13,586 nt of DNA from the NCBI GenBank assembly GCA_937957805.1, contig CALFXW010000152.1, positions 1-13,586 of the forward strand. The letters are read 5' to 3'. Of this stretch, positions 1 through 7,338 are shown in pieces. The stretch is from an uncultured Sphingopyxis sp. GTDB taxonomy: Bacteria > Pseudomonadota > Alphaproteobacteria > Sphingomonadales > Sphingomonadaceae. How positions within the stretch are numbered: position 1 is the stretch's first letter; every line of letters begins with the position of its first letter. The translations under genes were made by a program, and so were the position numbers. The notes under the pieces are model-generated. The model was not told the DNA's origin and made no database searches. It saw only the letters and a program-made list of their open reading frames with translations.

Positions 1-596
1 CCGTCCAGCAGTTCGCGGAAGCTCATCTCCGGCAGAACGCAGAGCAGATTGAAGAGATCGACTTTCTCCAGCTGATACAAGCCGGTCTTGGACGATTGGC
101 TTCCTTTGTACGTCGCAGCATCGAGCGTGGCACTATCGACCGCGACATCCGCCGGCGCCGTATTCTTGGCCGCCGTGGACTTCGTGTTGGCCGTCCAGAC
201 ATCGGCATCCGCCAATGTTCCGGCATGGGCCGTGGGCGACGTGTTGGCAGGCAGGCTCGACGTCACACGCACCAGCGTCGACTCGGCCGCCAGCACACGG
301 TCCGCGCGGCGCGCACTTTCCTTCGTGGTCAGATTCAAAAACGTTTCAGTCCGACCGGTTCCCCCGTCCCGCACAGTCAGGTCGAACAGGTCGGCCGGCT
401 GCACGCCCAACCGTGTCGCCACCGCCACCAGATTCGGATCGCTCACTGCTTTTTTGTCTACACGAACACGTACCTGCATGCCCCACGCGCCTTCGGAGGC
501 GGCCTGCAACGTCAGGTTGGGTACTTCATAGGTCGCTTTGCTGGCGCTGCCCACGGTCGCTTTATACAGCCGCACGATCACGGCCTGACCGCCGCC
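1..596 (-). CDS. Contractile tail sheath protein, internal fragment (truncated at both ends)
   Basis: About 198 codons are open on the minus strand, running off the left window edge. The reading begins GGGQAVIVRLYKATVG, continues with LTLQAASEGAWGMQVRVRV, and later has SKTGLYQLEKVDLFNLLCV followed by PEMSFRELLDG. The 'GGGxAxIVRL', 'LxAxSEGAWGxxLRV' and 'GLxxLexVDxFNLLCxP' blocks, in this order, are the hallmark of phage-type tail sheath proteins (phages, R-type pyocins, extracellular contractile injection systems), which polymerise around the tail tube and contract. The visible part is the N-terminal-to-middle region; start and C-terminus are missing. The match stops near 596, where the other strand takes over with unrelated sequence, so the 5' end is broken there and not merely out of view. 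No other tail gene is in the window. Recognition is by eye; phage versus eCIS cannot be told apart. Confidence 0.8.
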
Positions 597-686
597 ATCA
601 CCGCGCTGATCGGCGGCCTGCAGGCCAACGTCATCCAGCGCACCCTCGGCACCCAGGCGCACATCCGCATCCTGCCGCCGGAATTC
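582..686 (+). pseudogene. ABC transporter permease (FtsX/LolC/MacB-like) fragment, about 35 codons
   Basis: Plus-strand reading gives LTAAITALIGGLQANVIQRT followed by LGTQAHIRILPPE. A hydrophobic helix ending in G(L/F)Q, then 'xxRTLGxQxHIxI', is what lies just after the first membrane helix of LolC/LolE/MacB-type permeases, at the start of the periplasmic domain. Almost every codon ends in G or C, which favours this strand as coding here. Only this short piece is present, with no start and no ATPase partner. It begins within the last 15 bp of the sheath fragment (582-596, where both readings make sense) and ends at an EcoRI-type site (681-686). The family call is an inference from a short stretch. 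Confidence 0.4.
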
Positions 687-812
687 ACGCCGCAACCGCT
701 GCCGCCTCCGGCACCACCCAAGCAGCAGCCCCCGGCCCCGCCGCCGCCCGAGAAGCGCGTGGAGCCTGTGACCCCGCCTCTACCGACGCCGCCGATTGCA
801 AGCGAGGAAAAG
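687..812 (+). other. Proline-rich coding segment of unknown origin
   Basis: In the same frame as the neighbouring pieces, about 42 codons encode a proline-rich stretch (TPQPLPPPAPPKQQPPAPPP, then PEKRVEPVTPPLPTPPIA). It resembles the periplasm-spanning linker of TonB-like proteins, but such low-complexity sequence is not diagnostic. The reverse strand would encode a Gly-rich peptide with no recognisable family. The segment joins the permease-like piece to the PDZ-like piece without a stop codon. Confidence 0.4.
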
Positions 813-959
813 CCCTCTGCCGGGCAGTTCGTGAAGATGCAGGTGCGGCTTGGCCAGCTCACCTCAGACCCGAACAAGGGTTCGATCGGTGCCTCGCTGG
901 ACTCGCTTGATCGATCGCTGGCCAATGCCATGGGCCTGATCAATCCTTCGGGCGCGCTC
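813..959 (+). pseudogene. DegP/HtrA-like PDZ region fragment, about 49 codons
   Basis: The frame reads FVKMQVRLGQLTSDPNKG, then SIGASLDSLDRSLANAMG and LINPSGALV. In HtrA/DegP-family periplasmic serine proteases the end of PDZ1 reads roughly 'VxVxLGxxP' and the next domain starts 'LGxxLxxLtxxLAxxLGLxxxxGALV'. The spacing and residues fit that pattern. No protease domain (HDS triad) is present and the family match ends around codon 960-965, where the adhesin repeat sequence begins. The call is an inference. An alternative is that this is the adhesin's own sequence and the resemblance is accidental. Confidence 0.35.
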
Positions 960-3900
960 GTCATCGATGCTACCGGCTATGGCGGCTTGCCCGACAATCG
1001 AGGTGATTTTAGCGATTCTCAACCGCTCGCCAGTCCCATGGGCGCGCCAGCGGATGGTGATGGCGGGGATGGTGTTGGCGGCACGGTGACGATGAATATC
1101 ACCAATGGTGCGGTGGTAACGCTGGGCAGTCTTGACCTACATGCCGACGGTATCGCCGATATTTATGCACAAAATAGCGGTGATGGTATCGGCGGAAGTG
1201 CGAGCCTTTTGATTAGCAATGGCGCGCGCATCAATGTCGCTGGCGCGACCAGCATTACGGCGATTGGTCTTGGCTATATCGGCGGCATGACATCGGGTGA
1301 CGGCACCGGCGGCAGCGTAACGGTAAATATTTCCGGCATAAACAGTGCGCTGATTTCCGCCACGACATTGCTCGATGCGTCGGGCATTGGCGGCGGCGCG
1401 CTGGGGCAGGAAATTGACCCCATCGACGGTTCAAGCCGCATCGGCCCGCGTGGGGGCAATGGCGAAGGTGGCACCGTCACTTTTACCAACAGCGCGACGG
1501 GCACACGCTTTAGCGGCAGCGACCTCGGCGCGCTGCGTGTCGCGGCTGACGGCGCGGGGGGCGCTGCATTTCCGGCTTCTCCAACAGATGGCGACGGCGG
1601 AACCGGCATCGGCGGCACGATCAATTTCACGGTGGACGGCGCAGCGATGCGTGCCAGTGATGCGTTTTTCTCGGCAGTGGGGGTGGCGGGCCAATCAGGC
1701 GGCGGAAGCGGGAATTTTGCCGAGGGAGGATTGGCCAATATTTCGGTTCTGAACGGCGGCAATTGGACAATTGACAGTGATTTGACCGTCGATGCCAGCG
1801 GAATCCTTGTCGACAACAGCGGCGGCGACCATGGCACGCTGGACGGTGGGGAGATTAACCTGCTGCTCGACAATGGTGCACTGAATGTCACAAATCTGTT
1901 TCTGATTGCCAATGCCGGTGCGCGAATCAATGGCTCCGCTGTCATTCCCAACAGCAGTTTGGACGCGACGGGCGGCAACATAAATCTGACCGCGACCAAC
2001 AATTCTAATCTCAATGGTGTTTCGGCATTTTTGGATGCCAGCGCCCGGGCCGAATTCGCAACCAATTCGGCCGGTTCCGGTTTCGGCGGCACGATAGCGA
2101 TTCAGAGCGAATCGGGCAGCCGGATGATATTCTCCGGCCTGAATATTAACGCCACTGGATTTGGCGGCAGCGGTGCTACCGCAGGCGCAGGTCGCGGGGG
2201 CGATGTCAGCATCGGTATCGACGATGCGGCGATTTTGGTGCGAGGCGACTTGTTCGCGGATGCGTCGGGGCAAAGCGGCTTTTCCAGCGGCACAGCCAGG
2301 CCCGCCAACGCCCAGGGCGGCAATTTTTCGTTCGACATCACCGGTATCACAGCACAATTTCTCGCGACAAATTTCGGCATTAGCGTTGATGGCGGCGGCG
2401 CCTTTGCCACCGTGATTGGCGTCCCCGGCAGGGGTGCCGACGGGCGCGGGGGCACCATTGATTTCAACCTAAACGACGGGGGCGTCGCCATCGCCAGCCT
2501 GAACGCCAGCGCTGCGGGATTTGGCGGCGGCGGCGGCAATGGGTTTGGCGGCACCGCCAATTTCCTGCTTGGCGGTGGCACCCACACCATCAACAGCCTG
2601 ACTTTGGGCGCAGTCGGCGCGGGAAGCGCCAGCGGCCCGGGTGCGGACGCGGGCATTGGCACCGGCGGGACGGTTAATTTCACAGCGTTGGCAGGGGGCA
2701 GCGGTGACCTGACGAGCCAGACAATCAATTTCTTTGCCGATGGCAGTGGGGGACGCGTCGGTACGGACACGCCGGGCCTTCGTGGCAGCCGCCTGAACGG
2801 CGGCGATGGCAATGGCGGCACCATCAACATCCAATTGGACGGCGGCCATGTTGCGGTCACCAGCGGATTATATGCCAATGCCAATGGAAATGGTGCCAAT
2901 GGCAGCGGCTTTGGCCTGTCCGACTCCAGCTCGATGAGCGACATTGCCCCCCCGGGCCGTGGTGGACGCGGAACGGGCGGCACAGTCAATTTCAACTTCA
3001 CCGGTGGCGGGCTTGATGCCGGCAGCACCGGCTTGGTGACGGTGGAATTGAACGCGCTGGGTATCGGCGGCAACGCAGGCCGGATTACCAACCTGCTGGG
3101 CCCATCCTCCACACTGCGTCTGCCCAATGACCCCGGCGGGGTAGCGGGGGGCGATGGGATTGGCGGCACGGTCAATGTCAACCTCAGCACCGATGGCGCA
3201 TTGGTTGCGTTGACGGCCGATGTCAGCGGCAAAGGCGGCATCGGCGGCTTTGGCATCAGCGGCGGCGCAGGCGGACGCGGCAGCGGCGGCACCGCGTCGA
3301 TCAACATTGATGATTTTGACTTTGGCGTCGATGGCAGCACCTATGCGGTTGTCGCATCGGGCGAAGGTGGTGCGGGCGGCGATGCTATCAACGGTCGCGG
3401 CGGCGCTGGCGGCGAAGGTGCGGGCGGCCGCGCACGCTTTACCGCGACGGGTATCGACGGCCGGTTCGCCCTTGATCCGACAAGCGTGATATTGACGGGC
3501 ATCGGCGGTGCGGGCGGTGCGGGGATGGTTAGCAGCCTTGCCGATACCCCGCTGACCACAGGCTTTGATGGCGGTCGCGGCGGCGTTGGCAAGGGTGGTG
3601 AGCTGGAATTGCACGCAATTGATGGCGCGCTGGTTGCCATCAACAATCTGTTTTCGTCGACCAGCCTGCGTATCGAAGGCTTTGGCGGTGCGGGCGGCAA
3701 CGGCGCCACTTTGCTTAGCGGTGGATCTGGCGCGACTACCGGCGGCAGGGGCGGCGATGGCGGGGACGGCTATGGCGGCAATTTCCGCCTGACGGCAGAG
3801 GGCGGCACCATCGGCTATGCGGCGGGCAGTGAGGATGATCTGGAGCTGATTTCCAGCGGGGTCGGTGGCACGGCCGGACTGGGCGGTGACGGAACCGCGC

Positions 3901-6614
3901 AAAATGTCCTCGACGGCAATGGTAATATCATTGGCACCACGGGCGGGCGGGGCAACAACGGTGTCGGCGGCCTCGGCTTTGGTGGGCTGATACGGGCCAG
4001 TATCAGCGACACGGACGAAGGCGAGGGCGCGATACGTGCCGCCAATTTGCGCCTTGATGCCAGTTCACAAATCGCCGGGCGGATTGAGCTGTTGGTTGAA
4101 ACCAGCGGCAGCGGGTTACGGGTCGATAGCCTGAGCGCCGAAGCCTTTGGCGCGCCGATTACCAGCGGCGATTTTACACAAATCGGCAGCGGCATTTACC
4201 TGACTTCCACCGCTGGACGGATCACATTCGGCAGCGCCTATTTCGGCACAAATGGTACAGTTCAATTTGACTTTACCGGCGCCGGTGGCATTTCCATTTT
4301 CGCTGGCCTGACCATCGAAACGGGGGAGTTGGTTGTTAATCACGCCAGCCGCATGAATTTGGCTAGCGTTGCTGCGGACACGGTGGTCGTAACCGCCAAT
4401 AATATTCGCCTCAATACCGGTTCGCTACTGACCAGCAGCCGCACGACCGATCTGACCGCTGCAAACAATATATTCGTTGCGGCGGCGAATATTGGCAGCC
4501 GATTTACGTTGATCGCCGGGGGCGATATCGTAATCGGTGCCAGCGCCAGCGTTGATGACACCAGCATTACCGCCGATGGGAACGTGACCGGCGGAAACGT
4601 CGCAAGCACGCGCGGCAATGTTATCGTGACGGGCAATAATGTCCGCTTTACCGATATTTTTGCCAGCCGTACCATCGGCATAACGGCGCAGGGCACCATA
4701 GACATAGAAAATGGGGTCACCGACCCGGAAGCGTCAACTTCTGTCGCACTGCCTCCCAGCCCGGGATTAAGCGCCATGGCGCTGGGCGAAGGTGGGGCAT
4801 CGGACATCATCCTGATCGCCGGTGGCGCGGTGACTGTGGGCAGGCTGGATGCAGCCGACCGAATCTCGATCAACGCCGCATCGCTGGGTGGGCCGAATGC
4901 TGTGCTGTTCGCCGGTGATGATATCGACGTACGTGTAGCCGGAACGGCGCAGTTTGACGGCCTTTTTGCCAATAGCGGCATCAATGTCATTGCAGGTGAC
5001 CGCATCACCGGCAATGACGTCGAAACCAGCAATGACGGTGCACCCGTTTCGCTCAATGGCGCGAACGGTGTATCGGTTGAAGGGGTATATTCGCGCGGGT
5101 CGACCGACTTGCGCGCCAATAATGGACTGATAAACATCAATAATCTGGTGTCGTTCGGCTTGATCAGCTTTAACGCGCAGGGTGGCGCCATCACCGGCAG
5201 TGATCTGATGGATTTTGCCGCACTCAACGCCACCAGCGGCAATGTCGGCGTTCGCAATACCGATGGCGACATCAATATTCGCGCTGGCAATGTTTCGGGC
5301 GATGTCGATTTGCGCACAATGGCCGGCGACATCTCTGTCCAGGCCCTGACCGGCAGCAACATCCTGCTAAATTCGTCAGACTCGATGACTTTGGGCGCGG
5401 TAACCGCGCGCAATGCGTTGAACGGCACAGCGGTTGATCTGGTCAATGTCAGCGGCGTCGCCACCGGTCAGACCATCAGCTTTGTGTCCGGCGACATTGC
5501 GATCGGCACCAATGGTCGCATCGGCACGGCTGGCACCACCACCGGCGTGACGCTACGCAATGGCGATGTGACCGCACGAACCTTTATCGGCGGCGGTGAC
5601 CAGACGGGCGAATATAGCCTGTCGGCGGCAGAAATTGCGCGCGTGTTTGGCGGTGACATCACCATCATCGGCCCGCGCGTACAGGCGCAATCCGGCGGGT
5701 CGGTGGGCAGCACACGCCCGCCCGACGTCGTCATCGGTGCCTTCACCTTTAACGGCGGCGGGGCAAGCGGCGGCAATTTGTCTGCTGGCGGCACCTTCTC
5801 CATCCAGACAAATGGTGCCGCGCGCGTGATTGGCGCGGTGGCGGGCAGCAATATGACTGCGGGCAATGACTTTGAAATCGCCGCAGACGACGCAATAGAG
5901 GTGATTTTGGGTCAGGGCAGCATCCGCCTGTCGGGCGGGGGCAGCAATGGTCTGGGCGGCACATTGCGGTTACAATCAGCCGATATTGCGGTCGCCAGCA
6001 TGGCCGCGATTACCGACATTGCGGCGATGACCGATCTGGCGCTGATCGACGGACGACTGGCGCAAAACGACGGCGTGACCGACGATATGGGGGCGCTCAG
6101 CGCCAACCGCCTCGAACTCGATGTGCTGGGCGGTGTCTATATTCAAAATAGCGGCGTTGATTCCAGCTATGCCAACCGGCGTGGGTTTACCGCCAATATC
6201 CTGTCGGTAACAACCGAGGATAGTAACAGCCGCATCATCATCAATGGCAGGATCGGCGATGCCACTGACGTGCTGCAAACGGGGATTGACGCCATCGCCT
6301 TTGCTCTGATTAACGGGGCGCACCCCATGGGTCAGGGACAATTTGCCGCTGGCTCCACCATCAATGGCTGCCCCATTGCCAACCCCGCATCCTGCCGCGT
6401 CACATTTGACTATGACAGCAGCTTCCCGGTGCAGGACACGGTGAATGAACAGGTTGACGACGAAGACGGCACGTCGAGCAGCATCCCACAGGTTTTGATT
6501 GATCTGCGCGAGGTTGATGATTTGACCGATCAGCCGATCATCGACGAACCGATTACCGGCAGCGGCAATGATGATCTATGGTCACCGCCCGAGGATATGC
6601 CCGACAATCCTTAG
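960..6614 (+). CDS. Giant FHA-like / two-partner-secretion-type adhesin, 3' part
   Basis: About 1,884 codons up to the TAG at 6612. The start is not identifiable: the frame stays open through the unlike sequence to the left, back to the window edge, and no signal peptide, ESPR or TPS (haemagglutination activity) domain is seen. Nucleotides ~1050-4000 encode a Gly/Asp/Asn-rich repeat with the core G-D-G-x-G-G-T-(V/I), recurring every ~110-190 nt and separated by short hydrophobic strands such as 'LDASGIGG'. From ~4000 to ~6300 the pattern becomes LTAANNIFVAAANIGSRFTL-type short strands with Asn turns, as expected of a right-handed beta-helix. The end carries the pair in NGCPIANPASC, then an acidic tail with TGSGNDDLW. 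I saw no other Cys in this part. This layout fits secreted filamentous adhesins of alphaproteobacteria, probably acting at the cell surface in adherence or biofilm. The transporter (TpsB) is not in the window. The adhesin role is inferred from the class. Confidence 0.75.
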   Translation, partial: VIDATGYGGLPDNRGDFSDSQPLASPMGAPADGDGGDGVGGTVTMNITNGAVVTLGSLDLHADGIADIYAQNSGDGIGGSASLLISNGARINVAGATSITAIGLGYIGGMTSGDGTGGSVTVNISGINSALISATTLLDASGIGGGALGQEIDPIDGSSRIGPRGGNGEGGTVTFTNSATGTRFSGSDLGALRVAADGAGGAAFPASPTDGDGGTGIGGTINFTVDGAAMRASDAFFSAVGVAGQSGGGSGNFAEGGLANISVLNGGNWTIDSDLTVDASGILVDNSGGDHGTLDGGEINLLLDNGALNVTNLFLIANAGARINGSAVIPNSSLDATGGNINLTATNNSNLNGVSAFLDASARAEFATNSAGSGFGGTIAIQSESGSRMIFSGLNINATGFGGSGATAGAGRGGDVSIGIDDAAILVRGDLFADASGQSGFSSGTARPANAQGGNFSFDITGITAQFLATNFGISVDGGGAFATVIGVPGRGADGRGGTIDFNLNDGGVAIASLNASAAGFGGGGGNGFGGTANFLLGGGTHTINSLTLGAVGAGSASGPGADAGIGTGGTVNFTALAGGSGDLTSQTINFFADGSGGRVGTDTPGLRGSRLNGGDGNGGTINIQLDGGHVAVTSGLYANANGNGANGSGFGLSDSSSMSDIAPPGRGGRGTGGTVNFNFTGGGLDAGSTGLVTVELNALGIGGNAGRITNLLGPSSTLRLPNDPGGVAGGDGIGGTVNVNLSTDGALVALTADVSGKGGIGGFGISGGAGGRGSGGTASINIDDFDFGVDGSTYAVVASGEGGAGGDAINGRGGAGGEGAGGRARFTATGIDGRFALDPTSVILTGIGGAGGAGMVSSLADTPLTTGFDGGRGGVGKGGELELHAIDGALVAINNLFSSTSLRIEGFGGAGGNGATLLSGGSGATTGGRGGDGGDGYGGNFRLTAEGGTIGYAAGSEDDLELISSGVGGTAGLGGDGTAQNVLDGNGNIIGTTGGRGNNGVGGLGFGGLIRASISDTDEGEGAIRAANLRLDASSQIAGRIELLVETSGSGLRVDSLSAEAFGAPITSGDFTQIGSGIYLTSTAGRITFGSAYFGTNGTVQFDFTGAGGISIFAGLTIETGELVVNHASRMNLASVAADTVVVTANNIRLNTGSLLTSSRTTDLTAANNIFVAAANIGSRFTLIAGGDIVIGASASVDDTSITADGNVTGGNVASTRGNVIVTGNNVRFTDIFASRTIGITAQGTIDIENGVTDPEASTSVALPPSPGLSAMALGEGGASDIILIAGGAVTVGRLDAADRISINAASLGGPNAVLFAGDDIDVRVAGTAQFDGLFANSGINVIAGDRITGNDVETSNDGAPVSLNGANGVSVEGVYSRGSTDLRANNGLININNLVSFGLISFNAQGGAITGSDLMDFAALNATSGNVGVRNTDGDINIRAGNVSGDVDLRTMAGDISVQALTGSNILLNSSDSMTLGAVTARNALNGTAVDLVNVSGVATGQTISFVSGDIAIGTNGRIGTAGTTTGVTLRNGDVTARTFIGGGDQTGEYSLSAAEIARVFGGDITIIGPRVQAQSGGSVGSTRPPDVVIGAFTFNGGGASGGNLSAGGTFSIQTNGAARVIGAVAGSNMTAGNDFEIAADDAIEVILGQGSIRLSGGGSNGLGGTLRLQSADIAVASMAAITDIAAMTDLALIDGRLAQNDGVTDDMGALSANRLELDVLGGVYIQNSGVDSSYANRRGFTANILSVTTEDSNSRIIINGRIGDATDVLQTGIDAIAFALINGAHPMGQGQFAAGSTINGCPIANPASCRVTFDYDSSFPVQDTVNEQVDDEDGTSSSIPQVLIDLREVDDLTDQPIIDEPITGSGNDDLWSPPEDMPDNP
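1058..3990 (+). repeat. Degenerate Gly/Asp-rich repeats within the adhesin (core GDGxGGT)
   Basis: At least 17 copies of a diverged coding repeat can be picked out, with cores near 1058, 1176, 1294, 1449, 1588, 2186, 2438, 2532, 2650, 2802, 2962, 3148, 3271, 3417, 3588, 3752 and 3949. Each has a glycine-rich turn (for example GDGIGGTVNVN or GRGTGGTVNFN) followed by a strand with alternating hydrophobic residues. The copies differ at nucleotide level, so this is an old protein repeat and not a recent tandem duplication. A parallel beta-helix with Gly/Asp turns, possibly binding calcium, is a reasonable reading but not shown by the sequence. Confidence 0.7.
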
Positions 6615-6640
6615 TCGGGCGTAGATGCAGTGACAGGGAT

Positions 6641-6673
6641 ATGGCCCGTGCGCATCGCGTGCAGGCCATTTTC
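6641..6673 (+). terminator. Possible Rho-independent terminator of the adhesin gene
   Basis: 27 nt after the stop codon, ATGGCC (6641-6646) pairs with GGCCAT (6664-6669). The inner part adds six pairs (two of them G-U) after one mismatch, with a 3-nt loop. The right arm runs directly into TTTTCC on the plus strand. The T tract is short, so strength is uncertain. A smaller hairpin, CCGAC/GTCGG (6601-6618), overlaps the stop codon itself. Confidence 0.45.
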
Positions 6674-6694
6674 CTACGCGGTTTCGGAAAATGG
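6666..6694. repeat. 9-bp perfect inverted repeat touching the tRNA 3' end
   Basis: CCATTTTCC (6666-6674) and GGAAAATGG (6686-6694) are exact reverse complements around an 11-nt spacer. The right arm includes the encoded CCA end of tRNA-Val on the minus strand, and the left arm overlaps the terminator-like hairpin behind the adhesin. On the minus strand no T tract follows. It may mark the 3' boundary of the tRNA transcript in this convergent intergenic region. Confidence 0.5.
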
Positions 6695-6766
6695 TGGGCG
6701 CGGTAGGGATTGAACCTACGACCCCACCCGTGTGAAGGGTGTGCTCTACCACTGAGCTACGCGCCC
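6692..6766 (-). tRNA. tRNA-Val (anticodon CAC)
   Basis: The minus strand folds as a complete cloverleaf. The acceptor GGGCGCG pairs with CGCGCCC, the D arm is GCTC...GAGC, and the anticodon stem CACCC/GGGTG carries loop TTCACAC, giving anticodon CAC (reads GUG, valine). The T arm GTAGG-TTCAATC-CCTAC holds the usual TTC. The discriminator base is A and the CCA end is encoded in the DNA (6692-6694). It lies downstream of hupB on the same strand, but with the hupB terminator in between, so it is probably transcribed separately. Confidence 0.97.
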
Positions 6767-6810
6767 GCCGAACCGGACGAACTGAGCGCCGCGCCTTTCG
6801 GGGTTGGTGC

Positions 6811-6839
6811 GCCCTAAATCCTCGCTGCCCGATTGGCAA
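6811..6839 (-). promoter_or_regulatory. Possible promoter of tRNA-Val
   Basis: On the minus strand TTGCCA (6834-6839) lies 17 nt before TAGGGC (6811-6816). This would start transcription near 6803 and leave a ~37-nt leader before the tRNA. The -35 hexamer and spacing equal those proposed for the ffs gene in this window. The -10 is poor, hence the low confidence. Confidence 0.25.
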
Positions 6840-6896
6840 GCGCAGACATGTTGCAGTGTCGCGAATATTGGGGGCGACAGGCGGGGCCAAATAAAT

Positions 6897-6935
6897 GGGA
6901 ACAGGGCAGTCCCGTCGCCGAGCCTGCCCTGTCCC
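6897..6935 (-). terminator. Rho-independent terminator of hupB
   Basis: GGGAACAGGGCAG (6897-6909) pairs with CTGCCCTGTCCC (6924-6935), a 12-bp GC-rich stem with one bulged base and a 14-nt loop. On the minus strand it lies about 40 nt past the hupB stop and is followed by ATTTATTTGG. It separates hupB from tRNA-Val. Confidence 0.7.
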
Positions 6936-6975
6936 AAATGCGGCGGGTGCATAATCACCCACCCATATAGCAATC

Positions 6976-7248
6976 TTAGTTGACGGCGTCTTTCAGACCC
7001 TTGCCCGCTTTAAATTTGGGCTGGCTGGAAGCCTTAATCGTCATGGTTTCGCCGGTACGCGGATTGCGGCCCGTCGATGCCTTGCGCTTGGTAACCGAGA
7101 AAGTGCCGAACCCGACCAGTCGGACATCGCCCCCCTTCTTCAGCTCACCCGTGATGGCGTCGAACACGGCATCTACGGCCTTGGCAGCATCACTCTTGGA
7201 CAGACCAGTGTGATCCGCGACCGCGCCGACCAATTCTTGCTTGTTCAT
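6976..7248 (-). CDS. hupB: HU family DNA-binding protein (nucleoid-associated)
   Basis: A 90-residue protein, the normal HU length. The N-terminus MNKQELVGAVADHTGLSK and the helical dimerisation part (residues 1-45) are followed by GFGTF (46-50) and the DNA-binding beta arm with TGRNPRTGE (59-67). The arm tip Arg-Asn-Pro (61-63) intercalates and bends DNA in this family. The protein forms dimers that compact and bend DNA without strong sequence preference. The ATG start is preceded by AAGGGGA at a usable distance. It lies downstream of lon on the same strand, a linkage seen across Proteobacteria, but the 211-bp gap and a good -35 box suggest its own promoter. The name hupB is given for the lon-linked position; an HU versus IHF mix-up is unlikely from the sequence. 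Confidence 0.96.
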   Translation of the reverse strand: MNKQELVGAVADHTGLSKSDAAKAVDAVFDAITGELKKGGDVRLVGFGTFSVTKRKASTGRNPRTGETMTIKASSQPKFKAGKGLKDAVN

Positions 7249-7307
7249 GCTGAAGCTATCCCCTTTGAAGATATTGTCATTGCGTGACTCACGTTTGAAG
7301 TCGCGCG

Positions 7308-7338
7308 ATAGTAAGGCGGCAAATCATGCCCATGTCAA
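7308..7338 (-). promoter_or_regulatory. Probable hupB promoter
   Basis: The minus strand has a perfect TTGACA (7333-7338) and TACTAT (7308-7313) with a 19-nt spacer. A register shift (TTACTA) would give 18 nt. The leader to the hupB ATG would be about 50 nt. The rest of the lon-hupB gap (7249-7459) shows only a weak hairpin, GGGCA/TGCCC at 7379-7394, without a T tract. Confidence 0.5.

Noticed and set aside
3..959. Leftward extension of the adhesin frame to the window edge (possible TTG start at 96)
   Set aside because: Positions 1-596 are clearly coding for the tail sheath on the other strand, and the plus reading there is Arg-rich shadow sequence.
578..964. Minus-strand 128-codon frame across the mosaic
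   Set aside because: It crosses pieces that read well on the plus strand and gives a Gly-rich peptide without recognisable features.
2102..3340. Long minus-strand open frame of 412 codons inside the adhesin, and similar ones at 1274-2092, 2868-3902 and 4340-5464
   Set aside because: Their proteins are Pro/Ala/Ser-rich low-complexity shadows of the Gly-rich repeats on the other strand and show no family signature or ribosome-binding site.
1058..3990. CRISPR or recent tandem repeat in the adhesin
   Set aside because: Spacing is irregular, units are diverged at nucleotide level and the frame is open throughout, so this is a protein repeat.
6582..6973. Open frames of 126 and 75 codons around the tRNA
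   Set aside because: One runs through tRNA-Val and the end of the adhesin gene, and the other covers the hupB terminator and part of the tRNA. No family match.
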